Shown: piece after piece, positions 9,978-17,949 of the stretch
Numbering within the stretch: position 1 is the first letter of the stretch
How the letters are laid out: every line of letters starts with the position of its first letter
Made by a program: the position numbers and the translations under genes
Source of the DNA: JASJBU01 sp963790775
GTDB taxonomy: Bacteria; Pseudomonadota; Gammaproteobacteria; Chromatiales; Chromatiaceae
Assembly: GCA_963790775.1 (NCBI GenBank)
Contig: CAWBPR010000001.1
Location: 82,703-146,702 of the forward strand
Direction: 5' to 3'
Length of the DNA: 64,000 nucleotides
The notes under the pieces: generated by a model
What the model saw: only the letters and a program-made list of their open reading frames with translations
Told to the model about the DNA's origin: nothing
Database searches by the model: none

Positions 9978-10919
9978 CTATTCGGACTCTGCCTGCTCAG
10001 GGTCTACTTTCTTCAGCCCCGCCTTTTCGTTGAATTGCAGGCTGCTGTTTTCCCTCAGGCCCTTCATGTAGTCAGCCAGGGCTTTCTGTTGCAGCTTATT
10101 GGTGATTTCCGCTTTGACCTGTTCCAGAGATGGCGGGGGGGTTTCACGGCTCTCTTCCAGTAAGATGACGTGCCAGCCAAACTGGGTCTGGACGGGTGCC
10201 TTGGTATATTTCCCCGGCTCCATGGATTTCACTGCATCGGAGAAAGGTTGGACCATCTGTTCGCCGTCGAACCAGCCGAGGTCACCACCATTCTTGCCCG
10301 TAGGTCCGGTGGAGTGCTGTTTTGCGAGTTCTGCAAAATCGCCACCCTCATCGAGTTGGGTGATCAGCGATTTGGCCTCTTCCTCTTCCTTGACCAGGAT
10401 GTGGCGCGCTTTATACTCGGTGGTGGATTTGCTGGCGTAGTCAGTGTCATATACAGCCTGAATAGCGCTCTCCTCCGGTTGGTTGGCGCTGGCATACTCC
10501 TGGAGAGCCGTCTGGGTCAGCAGTTTTGCCCGCAGCAGGGCCAGGGTGGCCTCGACTTCCGGACGCTTGTCGATCTGCTTTTTCTCGGCATCCTGGGCAA
10601 CGATCAGCACATTCGCCAGCTCGTTGAGAATGCTCATCTGCATCTCTTGGGTGTTCTGCGCATTCGGCACAGTGCGCATGCGATCCTGGAAGTAGATTCC
10701 ATACATCATTTTAGTCACCGCCTGATCATTTACGGTCAGCAGGGTATTCTCATCCAACCCCTGGCTTGCATCATCCGCAGTTTTGGTAACAGGCAAAACA
10801 GCTGAGCGCTTTTCCGCAGCAGCGTCAGATGCTGTTGGTTCAGCCTGGGTGTCTTCCTGTGTGCAGCCCAGGAGCAGCCCGAGGCCGCAAAGCACAGCCA
10901 GTGATATGCGTTTTTTCAT
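9978..10919 (-). CDS. Parvulin-type peptidyl-prolyl cis-trans isomerase lipoprotein (PrsA/PpiC-like)
   Basis: A 313-residue exported folding factor. The N-terminus is a lipoprotein signal with the lipobox LLLGC, Cys at 19, so the mature protein should be anchored in a membrane and face the periplasm. A SurA/PrsA-type helical chaperone part follows. The parvulin domain covers roughly 165-260, with KARHILVKEEEEA, DFAELAKQHSTGPTGKNGGD and LGWFDGEQMVQPF. The C-terminal helices are charged. It is the last of a minus-strand run (hypothetical, yciB, yciI, this gene) and ends at the shared terminator. The substrate is unknown. Confidence 0.9.
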   Translation of the reverse strand: MKKRISLAVLCGLGLLLGCTQEDTQAEPTASDAAAEKRSAVLPVTKTADDASQGLDENTLLTVNDQAVTKMMYGIYFQDRMRTVPNAQNTQEMQMSILNELANVLIVAQDAEKKQIDKRPEVEATLALLRAKLLTQTALQEYASANQPEESAIQAVYDTDYASKSTTEYKARHILVKEEEEAKSLITQLDEGGDFAELAKQHSTGPTGKNGGDLGWFDGEQMVQPFSDAVKSMEPGKYTKAPVQTQFGWHVILLEESRETPPPSLEQVKAEITNKLQQKALADYMKGLRENSSLQFNEKAGLKKVDPEQAESE

Positions 10920-10967
10920 AGTTCTATCTCTATCTTTAATGGTGATTGGTTAGTGGTATAAAGGCGA

Positions 10968-11270
10968 TTATGCCGGAAAAACTTTTTTGAATGGTTTTAT
11001 CCTGACCCGTGCGTAGACACCTGCTTTGACATACGGGTCTGCATCCGCCCACTGTTGGGCTGACTGTAGATCTGTGAATTCAGCCACAACCAGGCTGCCG
11101 GTAAATCCGTTCGGTCCCGGATCCTCAGCGTCGATGGCGGGATGGGGGCCAGCCAGCAACAGGCGTCCTTCACGCTGCAGTGCTTCCAGTCGTTTCAGAT
11201 GTTCGGGCCTGGCCTTGAGGCGTTGCTCCAGGCTGTCCTCGCGGTCCTCAGCAATGATTGCGTAATACAC
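10968..11270 (-). CDS. yciI: YciI family protein
   Basis: A 100-residue protein of the YciI/YCII ferredoxin-like family. Seen: the N-terminal MYYAIIAEDREDS, the region RLEALQREGRLLLAGPHPA with the conserved His-Pro, and the C-terminal ADADPYVKAGVYARVRIKPF. The family's enzymatic function is not settled. Its start lies directly against the stop of yciB with no gap, and the same yciB-yciI neighbourhood occurs in E. coli, which supports a shared transcript. Confidence 0.9.
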   Translation of the reverse strand: MYYAIIAEDREDSLEQRLKARPEHLKRLEALQREGRLLLAGPHPAIDAEDPGPNGFTGSLVVAEFTDLQSAQQWADADPYVKAGVYARVRIKPFKKVFPA

Positions 11271-11942
11271 TCAACTCTCCTCTGGTTCCGTCGCTGTTTC
11301 CGGTTCTTGAATATGTCTTGCCAGGTAAAAGGCCTGCAGAATGATGAACAGCATGGTCAGTCCCATCATGCCAAACAGTTTGAAATTGACCCAACTCTCT
11401 TCCAGGGAGTGTGCGGTGTTACACATCGCCAGCTCATTTCCCTGGAACAGGCTGCCGCAGTTGTCGAAATCGATCTGCTCCAGTCCGGTAAGCTGTATCA
11501 GTGATTGTTCTGCGATGAAAAAATCGTTAGCGACATAGATGTTCAGAAATCCGAGCAGGATAAAAAAGATGCCCCAGGCGGAATTGAGTTTGCGCCAGAT
11601 TGCCTGAGGTACTGAGATACTGCCGCCCATCATGCGCTCCACCAGTGGCTTTTTGCCGATAAACTGGCTGCCCAGAAAGACGATGCCAAACAGCCAGTTG
11701 ATCACTGTGGGTTTCCACATGATGAAGGTGCGGTCCTGGAGAAGAATCGTCAGCCCCCCAAACACCACCAGGATTATCAGGGTGATCAGGTGCATGTTCT
11801 GGACATGACGCGTACGCAGCCAGCTGTACCCAACCTGGAGGAATGATGCCGCAATGGCGACTGCCGTGGCGGCATAAATGCCATACAGCTTGTAGGCGAC
11901 AAAAAAGAGTATAACGGGGAAAAAGTCAGCGAGAAATTTCAT
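11271..11942 (-). CDS. yciB: YciB (septation protein A) inner-membrane protein, with an unusual insertion
   Basis: An integral inner-membrane protein of the YciB/IspZ family, linked in E. coli to cell-envelope synthesis and septation. Family blocks are clear: FFPVILFFVAYKLYGIYAAT, WKPTVINWLFG and KLNSAWGIFFILLGFLNIY. The protein has 223 residues against about 180 in E. coli. The extra length is mostly a roughly 35-residue polar insert between NIYVAN and ESWVNFK that carries two Cys (DNCGSLF and LAMCNTA), plus a short Glu-rich tail. The insert falls in the loop before the last membrane segments and is probably outside the membrane. The gene abuts yciI. Confidence 0.9.
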   Translation of the reverse strand: MKFLADFFPVILFFVAYKLYGIYAATAVAIAASFLQVGYSWLRTRHVQNMHLITLIILVVFGGLTILLQDRTFIMWKPTVINWLFGIVFLGSQFIGKKPLVERMMGGSISVPQAIWRKLNSAWGIFFILLGFLNIYVANDFFIAEQSLIQLTGLEQIDFDNCGSLFQGNELAMCNTAHSLEESWVNFKLFGMMGLTMLFIILQAFYLARHIQEPETATEPEES

Positions 11943-11967
11943 AGTGCTTGAGTCAGGGATGATTTAA

Positions 11968-12714
11968 TCAATGCAGTGTCCTTTCCACACTCCACATGTC
12001 ATAGTACTTTTTCACCACATTTCTTACAGGTTGTGGATAGTTCAACGCGACCATCTGTTGCATGCCCTCCCGGAAAAAACGCGGGGCTTCTTCCGGCAAA
12101 TGTTGAACCAGGTTTTCGTATGCAACTTCTATCAGTTCCGGGCGATGGGTTCGGGTGGCGATGATTGCGCGGTTGAGCAGCAGGAGTCGCCAGGGACGGC
12201 CCGGGTTGGTCTTTTCCAAATCCTGCTGCAGGGTCGGGGCCACCGCCTGCTGAATTTCTTCGGTCAGTTCATAGAGTTGTTCCAGTGCAAATGGTTCCCT
12301 GACGGAGTTGGCCTGGCGGGCGATCGTGTTGACGATCGGCTCCAGGGTGCTCAGTATCCCACCCTGACGCGTAATCCAGATCGCAAGCGGGAAGCTCAGC
12401 GCCTCTAGCTCCTGGCTGAGCTCATCGAGTCCGAGGCCGCCGCCTGCAACCGATGAGAGGTCCGCAAGCAGGTTGAAACCGTAGTCCCCGAGGGTGTGGA
12501 TATCATGCTCTTGATTCGTTTCTGAGGCATCAGTAGAGGGTTTTTTCTGCAGTACTCGCAACAGGTTAAATACCTTCTGCATGGCCTCCGCAAGCAGCAC
12601 AGGGGAGTCGGTAGTTTGTGGCAGTGCGGGATGGGCCGTCGCCTGCGCCTCAATCAGTTGCGTAGCGAGATCCTTAAAGGTCTCATCCAGGGTGTTTAGA
12701 TCAATGGTATTCAT
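11968..12714 (-). CDS. Conserved hypothetical protein upstream of yciB
   Basis: A 248-residue soluble, helix-rich protein that I do not recognise beyond being a conserved-looking gammaproteobacterial hypothetical. It has no signal peptide and no membrane segment. Visible features are an acidic N-terminal half, a Gly-rich turn (SVAGGGLGLDELSQ) and a C-terminal part rich in aromatic and basic residues (RFFREGMQQMV, VKKYYDMWSVERTLH). I use the ATG at 12714 because a longer frame from 12828 would run into the divergent rnm gene. It precedes yciB by 25 bases on the same strand, so it is probably co-transcribed with yciB, yciI and the parvulin gene. Confidence 0.7.
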   Translation of the reverse strand: MNTIDLNTLDETFKDLATQLIEAQATAHPALPQTTDSPVLLAEAMQKVFNLLRVLQKKPSTDASETNQEHDIHTLGDYGFNLLADLSSVAGGGLGLDELSQELEALSFPLAIWITRQGGILSTLEPIVNTIARQANSVREPFALEQLYELTEEIQQAVAPTLQQDLEKTNPGRPWRLLLLNRAIIATRTHRPELIEVAYENLVQHLPEEAPRFFREGMQQMVALNYPQPVRNVVKKYYDMWSVERTLH

Positions 12715-12826
12715 GGCGCGATTGTAACAGGGGACTGGCTGAGCGTCTCGCCAGTCCTGGCATGCCCTATAAAGAAAAAAAAGACTATCAGCCAAAGGAT
12801 AATTAAATAATGTACAATTCGCCGTC

Positions 12827-13696
12827 ATGTTTTGTACTTATGACCTGCATAATCATTCAACCGCATCGGACGGCACCCTGTCTCCGGCCGACCTTGTCAG
12901 ATTGGCTGCCGGGGCAGGCGTGCGGGTGCTGGCGCTGACGGATCATGACAGCACGGAAGGTGTGGCGGAGGCTGAGCGGACGGCAGCGGAAAGAGGCATC
13001 GATCTGATCCCCGGGGTGGAGATCTCCGTGACCTGGAACAAGCAGACCATCCATATGGTGGCGCTGAATGTGGATATACACAACGATCAACTGCAGCAGG
13101 GTCTGTCAGGTCTCAGGGCATTTCGCGATCAGCGCGCGCTGGAGATCGGAGTCCGGCTGGAGAAAGCGGGCATTCCCGACAGCTTCGAGGGGGCCCGGGC
13201 CTTATCTAATGGTCGCTTGATCAGCCGCACCCATTTTGCCCGTTACCTGGTGCAGGTGGGAGCCGCGAAGGATGAAAGGAAGGTGTTTAAGCATTTTCTG
13301 GTGAATGGCAAACCCGGTCATGTACCGGGGCAGTGGGCAACTTTGGAGGATACGGTGAACTGGATTCATGCTGCGGGTGGACAGGCGGTGATTGCACATC
13401 CCGCAAGGTACCGCATGACGCGCTCGAAACTGCGTCGTCTGCTGGCGGATTTCGCAGCGCTGGGTGGGGACGCCCTTGAGGTGGTTTCCGGCAGTCACAG
13501 CAAAGACGACGCTTTCGTGATGGCGAAACACGCCAGGGAGTTTGGACTGCTGGCTTCAGCCGGTTCTGATTTCCACTCCCCGGAAACCCCCTGGGTTGCC
13601 CACGGTCGCTTGCCCCTGCTGCCTGACGGGTGTCGTCCCATCTGGCATGACTGGTCACTGTCCGACAGTTCACCTGTTTCACTTACGGTTTCCTAG
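12827..13696 (+). CDS. rnm: PHP-domain 5'-3' exoribonuclease / phosphoesterase (RNase AM, YciV)
   Basis: A 289-residue cytoplasmic PHP-family hydrolase. The metal-binding motifs are intact: DLHNHSTASDG at the N-terminus, LALTDHDS, GVEIS, and the C-terminal AHPARY and SDFHSP histidines. In E. coli the orthologue trims the 5' ends of rRNA and degrades short RNA in the 5'-3' direction. The position directly ahead of yciO matches the E. coli rnm-yciO-rluB neighbourhood. A TACAAT hexamer at 12813-12818 lies only eight bases before the ATG, and no ribosome site is evident, so the transcript may be leaderless or nearly so; this is a suggestion only. Confidence 0.9.
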   Translation: MFCTYDLHNHSTASDGTLSPADLVRLAAGAGVRVLALTDHDSTEGVAEAERTAAERGIDLIPGVEISVTWNKQTIHMVALNVDIHNDQLQQGLSGLRAFRDQRALEIGVRLEKAGIPDSFEGARALSNGRLISRTHFARYLVQVGAAKDERKVFKHFLVNGKPGHVPGQWATLEDTVNWIHAAGGQAVIAHPARYRMTRSKLRRLLADFAALGGDALEVVSGSHSKDDAFVMAKHAREFGLLASAGSDFHSPETPWVAHGRLPLLPDGCRPIWHDWSLSDSSPVSLTVS

Positions 13697-13698
13697 CT

Positions 13699-14322
13699 AT
13701 GGCACAGTTTTTTCAAATTCATCCCGAGAATCCTCAACCGCGGCTGATCAAGCAGGCGGTGTCGATCATTCAGCAGGGTGGCTTGATGATCTACCCTACC
13801 GACTCCAGCTATGCCCTGGGGTGTCAGATTGGAGACAAGGGGGCGATGGAACGTATTCGGCGTATCCGCAAGCTCGATGACGCGCATAATTTTACCCTGG
13901 TGTGCCGGGATCTCAGTGAAATATCCATTTACGCCAGGATCGGCAATCAAGAGTATCGGTTGCTGAAGAGTCTGACCCCGGGGCCTTATACCTTTATCGC
14001 TCAGGCGACCAAACAGGTGCCGCGCCGTCTGCAGCATGCGAAACGCAAGACGATAGGCATCCGGGTGCCGGACAACGCGATCGTCAGCGCCCTGCTGGCT
14101 GAACTGGGGGAACCGATCATGAGCACCACCCTGAATCTGCCGGGGGATGAGATGCCGCTAACCGATCCCTACGAGATGCGGCAGATCCTGGACCATGTGG
14201 TAGACCTGATCATTGACGGCGGCTACTGTGGTTTTGAACCGACTACGGTGGTGGTGCTGACCGAGGATACACCGCAGGTGGTCAGGATCGGCAAGGGCGA
14301 CACCTCCATGTTCGAGATATAA
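13699..14322 (+). CDS. yciO: YciO/Sua5/YrdC family protein
   Basis: A 207-residue member of the Sua5-YciO-YrdC fold that binds nucleotide and RNA. Seen: GGLMIYPTDSSYALGC with the KxR-like basic patch RIRRIRKLDD, the block LTPGPYTFIAQATKQVPRR, and IGIRVPDN. YrdC and Sua5 make threonylcarbamoyl-AMP for t6A in tRNA. YciO paralogues are less well defined and usually cannot replace them, so I call the family only. It starts two bases after rnm stops and is followed seven bases later by the S2P protease, so it sits inside an operon. Confidence 0.9.
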   Translation: MAQFFQIHPENPQPRLIKQAVSIIQQGGLMIYPTDSSYALGCQIGDKGAMERIRRIRKLDDAHNFTLVCRDLSEISIYARIGNQEYRLLKSLTPGPYTFIAQATKQVPRRLQHAKRKTIGIRVPDNAIVSALLAELGEPIMSTTLNLPGDEMPLTDPYEMRQILDHVVDLIIDGGYCGFEPTTVVVLTEDTPQVVRIGKGDTSMFEI

Positions 14323-14329
14323 TCAGCCG

Positions 14330-15016
14330 ATGCTTACCCTGTTGCAGAAAATCGCCATTCTGGTGCTACCCATATTGTTTGCCATTACGGTGCATGAGGC
14401 GGCTCATGGCTGGATGGCAAAGCGCCTGGGTGACCGTACTGCGGAGATGCTGGGCCGGGTGACCCTCAATCCGCTCAAGCATATCGATCTGATCGGTACT
14501 GTACTGGTGCCGCTGGTGGTGTTTTTTACCAGTGGCTTTATATTCGGCTGGGCCAAACCGGTGCCGGTCAACTATCGTAATCTGCACAATCCCCGCCGCG
14601 ATTCTGCGCTCGTGGCCCTGGCAGGGCCGGGCGCCAATCTGGTGATGGCGCTGATCTGGGCTTTGGCGATCCTGCTCGGCGTGGCGCTGATTGAGGGCTC
14701 ACAATGGATAGCCGTACCGCTGATTTTGATGAGCGTCGCCGGTGTGCTGATCAACGCCGTGCTGATGGCATTGAACCTGCTGCCGATCCTGCCGTTGGAT
14801 GGAGGCCGGGTGCTCAACTCCCTGCTGCCGCCAAAAATGGCCCAGGTCTATTCGCGGCTCGAAGGTTTTGGCCTGATCCTGGTGATCCTGTTGCTGGCCA
14901 CCGGCATGCTCGGGTATATCCTCTGGCCATTAGTCGAATTGATCATCAAACTGTTGCCCGCCACGGATATAGTCCTGCAATATGTCCCTGTGATCCTCAG
15001 TCCTGCAAGGAGTTGA
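14330..15016 (+). CDS. Site-2-protease-type membrane metalloprotease (M50)
   Basis: A 228-residue integral membrane protein of the short S2P group (YwhC/Rip-like) without a PDZ domain. The zinc motif HEAAH is at residues 22-26 inside the first membrane segment, and the third ligand lies in LPILPLDGGRVL in a later segment. Five to six hydrophobic helices can be counted. Substrates are unknown; members of this group often follow yciO or precede trpS and scpA in gammaproteobacteria, so genomic context does not reveal its target. Its stop codon overlaps the ribosome site of trpS. Confidence 0.9.
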   Translation: MLTLLQKIAILVLPILFAITVHEAAHGWMAKRLGDRTAEMLGRVTLNPLKHIDLIGTVLVPLVVFFTSGFIFGWAKPVPVNYRNLHNPRRDSALVALAGPGANLVMALIWALAILLGVALIEGSQWIAVPLILMSVAGVLINAVLMALNLLPILPLDGGRVLNSLLPPKMAQVYSRLEGFGLILVILLLATGMLGYILWPLVELIIKLLPATDIVLQYVPVILSPARS

Positions 15017-15018
15017 CA

Positions 15019-16233
15019 TTGAGCGCATCTACCTCACTATCCCGAGTGCTTTCCGGTATGCGTCCCACTGGTCGCCTGCATCTTGGCCACTACCATGGTG
15101 TGCTGAAGAACTGGGTGAAACTGCAGCATGAACACGAATGCTTCTTTTTCGTGGCGGACTGGCATGCCCTGACCACCCACTATGACGACCCCAGTATTAT
15201 CCCGGCGAGTATCTGGGAGATGGTCGTCGACTGGCTGGCGGCTGGCGTCGACCCGGACAAGGCCACGCTGTTTGTACAGTCTCAGGTGCCGGAACATGCG
15301 GAGCTGCATCTGCTGCTCTCGATGATCACCCCGCTGGGCTGGCTGGAGCGAGTGCCCAGCTATAAGGATCAGCAGGAGAAGCTGAAAGAGAAGGATCTGG
15401 CCACTTATGGATTCCTGGGTTATCCGCTACTGCAGTCGGCGGATATTCTGATCTACCGGGCGGCCCATGTGCCGGTGGGAGAGGATCAGGTGGCCCACGT
15501 CGAACTGACCCGTGAAGTGGCGCGGCGCTTCAACCATATTTATGGCCGTGAACCCGATTTCGAGGAGCGCGCGGTGCAGGCGAAGAACAAGATGGGCAAG
15601 AAGCAGGCGAAGAATTTCGAGCGCATGCGCCGCGCCTATCAGGAGCAGGGGGACGCGGAGGCGCTGCTGGCCGCCCGGGAGTTGCTTGCAGCGCAGCAAA
15701 ACATCACCACTGATGACCGGGAGCGTCTGCTGGGCTATCTCGAAGGCAGTGGCCGGGTGATCCTGGTGGAACCTCAACCGCTGCTCACCAAGGCCTCCAA
15801 GATGCCGGGGCTGGATGGACAGAAGATGTCCAAATCCTATGCCAACACCATCTCTCTGCGCGAGTCGCCGGCGGATCTGGAGAACATGCTGAAACGCATG
15901 CCGACCGATACCAACCGGGTGCGGCGCACCGACCCCGGCGACCCTGCTAAATGCCCGGTCTGGCAGTTTCACGAGGTCTATTCCGATGACGAGGTGAAAA
16001 ATTGGGTGCAGGATGGTTGCCGTACCGCGGCTATCGGATGTCTCGAGTGCAAGGCGCCGGTGATCGAAGCGGTGCTGCTGGAGCTGCAACCGATGCAGGA
16101 GCGGGCGGCGGAGTTCGAGGCCCAGCCGCAACAGGTGCGGCGGATTATCGAGGCCGGTTCCGAGCGGGCGCGCAAGGTGGCCAGGGAAACGATGCGGGAA
16201 GTGCGCCAGAGCATGTCGCTGGATCTTTCCTGA
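15019..16233 (+). CDS. trpS: Tryptophanyl-tRNA synthetase
   Basis: The enzyme charges tRNA-Trp with tryptophan in the cytoplasm. The protein is 404 residues, a class I synthetase of the longer bacterial type. The HIGH-type motif is HLGH at 21-24 within GRLHLGHYHG, and KMSKS is exact in GQKMSKSY near 268-272. The start is a TTG at 15019: AAGGAG ends six bases before it and the first residues SASTSLSRVLSGMRPTG align with the family N-terminus. The AAGGAG overlaps the stop codon region of the S2P gene, which suggests coupled translation. The next gene, scpA, starts at the base after its stop. Confidence 0.95.
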   Translation: MSASTSLSRVLSGMRPTGRLHLGHYHGVLKNWVKLQHEHECFFFVADWHALTTHYDDPSIIPASIWEMVVDWLAAGVDPDKATLFVQSQVPEHAELHLLLSMITPLGWLERVPSYKDQQEKLKEKDLATYGFLGYPLLQSADILIYRAAHVPVGEDQVAHVELTREVARRFNHIYGREPDFEERAVQAKNKMGKKQAKNFERMRRAYQEQGDAEALLAARELLAAQQNITTDDRERLLGYLEGSGRVILVEPQPLLTKASKMPGLDGQKMSKSYANTISLRESPADLENMLKRMPTDTNRVRRTDPGDPAKCPVWQFHEVYSDDEVKNWVQDGCRTAAIGCLECKAPVIEAVLLELQPMQERAAEFEAQPQQVRRIIEAGSERARKVARETMREVRQSMSLDLS

Positions 16234-17060
16234 ATGGCTTCCATGGAGCAGACTGAGACGCATCCACACCACCATCCGGAGCAGGAGGAGCTGCCCTTTG
16301 CACGAGTCCAGGGGGAGCCCTTCACCACCCCCCCACCGACCTCTATATTCCACCGGATGCCCTCGAAGTCTTTCTGGACGCCTTCGAAGGTCCACTGGAT
16401 CTGCTGCTTTACCTGATCAAGCGGCAGAACCTGGATATCCTGGAAATCCCGATTGCGGAGATAACCGACCAGTATATTCAGTACATCGATATGATGACCG
16501 ACCTGCGCCTGGAGCTGGCGGCGGAATATCTGGTGATGGCAGCGATGCTGGCGGAGATCAAATCCCGTATGCTGCTGCCCCGGCATGTCAGCGAGGAAGA
16601 GGAGGAGGGTGATCCTCGCGCGGAGCTGATCCGGCGCCTGCAGGAGTATGAGCGTTACAAACAGGCGGCCGAGGACCTGGACGGATTGAAACACATGACC
16701 CGGGATACCTTTCAGGCGCATGCCGAGCTGGTGGACAAGCATGTGGAGGCGAAGGACCCGGATGTGGAGCTGCGGGAGGTCCTGCTGGCCTTCCAGGATG
16801 TGCTGCACCGCGCCGATATGTTCACCAGCCACCGGGTCGAGAAGGAAGCGCTGTCAGTCCGGGAGCGGATGTCCCTGGTGCTCGAGAGGGTGAACAGCGA
16901 AACGTTCACCGAGTTTACCGCGCTGTTCGATTTCACCGAGGGTCGTCTGGGGGTGGTGGTTACCTTCCTGGCGATACTTGAACTGATCAAGGGTTCACTG
17001 CTGGAATTGGTGCAGGCGGGAACCTTTGCCACGATCCACGTCAAAGCAAAATCATCCTGA
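16234..17060 (+). CDS. scpA: Segregation and condensation protein A, frame broken at a C7 run
   Basis: ScpA is the kleisin subunit that joins SMC and ScpB into the bacterial condensin. The N-terminal part (to VQGEPFTT) lies in the frame of the ATG at 16234; the rest, from DLYIPPDALEVFLDAFEGPL onward, lies in the -1 frame, and no start codon gives both. The switch occurs at a run of seven C near 16326-16332. Adding one C, or a -1 ribosomal slip on this run, joins the two frames into one 275-residue protein with the kleisin core FEGPLDLLLYLIKRQNLDIL and the C-terminal winged helix. ScpA is normally needed for fast growth, so an uncorrected sequencing error is the simplest explanation; programmed slippage or a real mutation are alternatives. 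Confidence 0.85.
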
Positions 17061-17061
17061 A

Positions 17062-17949
17062 ATGTCATCCGAGAATAAACTCAAACAAATCGTCGAGGCA
17101 GCGCTGCTGGCGGCCGGACGGCCGCTCAATCTGGAACAGCTGCAGGCCTTGTTCGAAGAAGGCGGTGAGCCTGATAAGCAGCAACTGCGTGAGGTGTTGG
17201 ACGAACTGACGCTGGAGACTCAAGGTCATGGCATCGAGATCTGCGAGGTGGGCAGCGGCTTCCGCATCCAGGTCAGGTCGGAATATGCCCCCTGGGTCTC
17301 ACGCCTGTATGCGGAACGGCCACCGAAATACTCCCGCGCACTGCTCGAAACCCTGGCCTTGATCGCCTACCGGCAGCCGATCACCCGCGGCGAGATCGAG
17401 GATATCCGGGGGGTCAGTGTCAGCACCAACATCGTCAAGACCCTCACCGAGCGGGAGTGGGTCAGAGTGGTGGGACATCGGGACGTGCCGGGAAAGCCGG
17501 CGCTGTATGCCACGACCCGAGAGTTCCTCGATTATTTCAATCTCAAGAGCTTGAGTGAACTGCCGACGCTAGCGGAAATACGGGATCTCGACTCGATCAA
17601 CCGTGAATTGGAACTGAAGGATCCGGATGTATACGAGGCACAGGATCAACCTGATCAGGCGGTGTCTCAAGCGGAAGCTGAGTCGGAGCAGCCGGATGCG
17701 GATGATCCGCTGAACAGCGATTTTGCTGCAGTCGCACATGAAATTGATCCGGAGTCGCTGGTCGAGGCCGACCCGGATGGTGAGACCGACTCCGGTGTCA
17801 TGCATCGATCCCATACCCCCCATGAGGCCGATGCCGGTAGCGCATCGGATGACCTTGTCGATTTCGATTCGGACGGCGAAACAGACACCACCAACGAATC
17901 CTATGAGATTCCAGAGCAACAGGCCAAACGATCAGATGAAATCGAATAA
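17062..17949 (+). CDS. scpB: Segregation and condensation protein B with a long acidic tail
   Basis: ScpB forms a winged-helix dimer that binds ScpA in the SMC-ScpAB complex. The two winged-helix domains occupy about residues 1-175, with KYSRALLETLALIAYRQPIT and RGVSVSTNIVKTLTERE as clear family blocks. The start ATG at 17062 lies one base after the scpA stop; an in-frame TTG at 17026 would overlap scpA. After about residue 190 the protein carries a roughly 105-residue low-complexity tail rich in Asp, Glu, Ser and Gln with a repeated motif (DPDGETD, DSDGETD). The tail is absent in compact homologues. The 3' end overlaps rluB by 14 bases. Confidence 0.93.
   Translation: MSSENKLKQIVEAALLAAGRPLNLEQLQALFEEGGEPDKQQLREVLDELTLETQGHGIEICEVGSGFRIQVRSEYAPWVSRLYAERPPKYSRALLETLALIAYRQPITRGEIEDIRGVSVSTNIVKTLTEREWVRVVGHRDVPGKPALYATTREFLDYFNLKSLSELPTLAEIRDLDSINRELELKDPDVYEAQDQPDQAVSQAEAESEQPDADDPLNSDFAAVAHEIDPESLVEADPDGETDSGVMHRSHTPHEADAGSASDDLVDFDSDGETDTTNESYEIPEQQAKRSDEIE

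Noticed and set aside
15427..16395. 322-codon minus-strand frame opposite trpS
   Set aside because: Shadow of trpS with Leu- and Arg-rich, unlikely composition.
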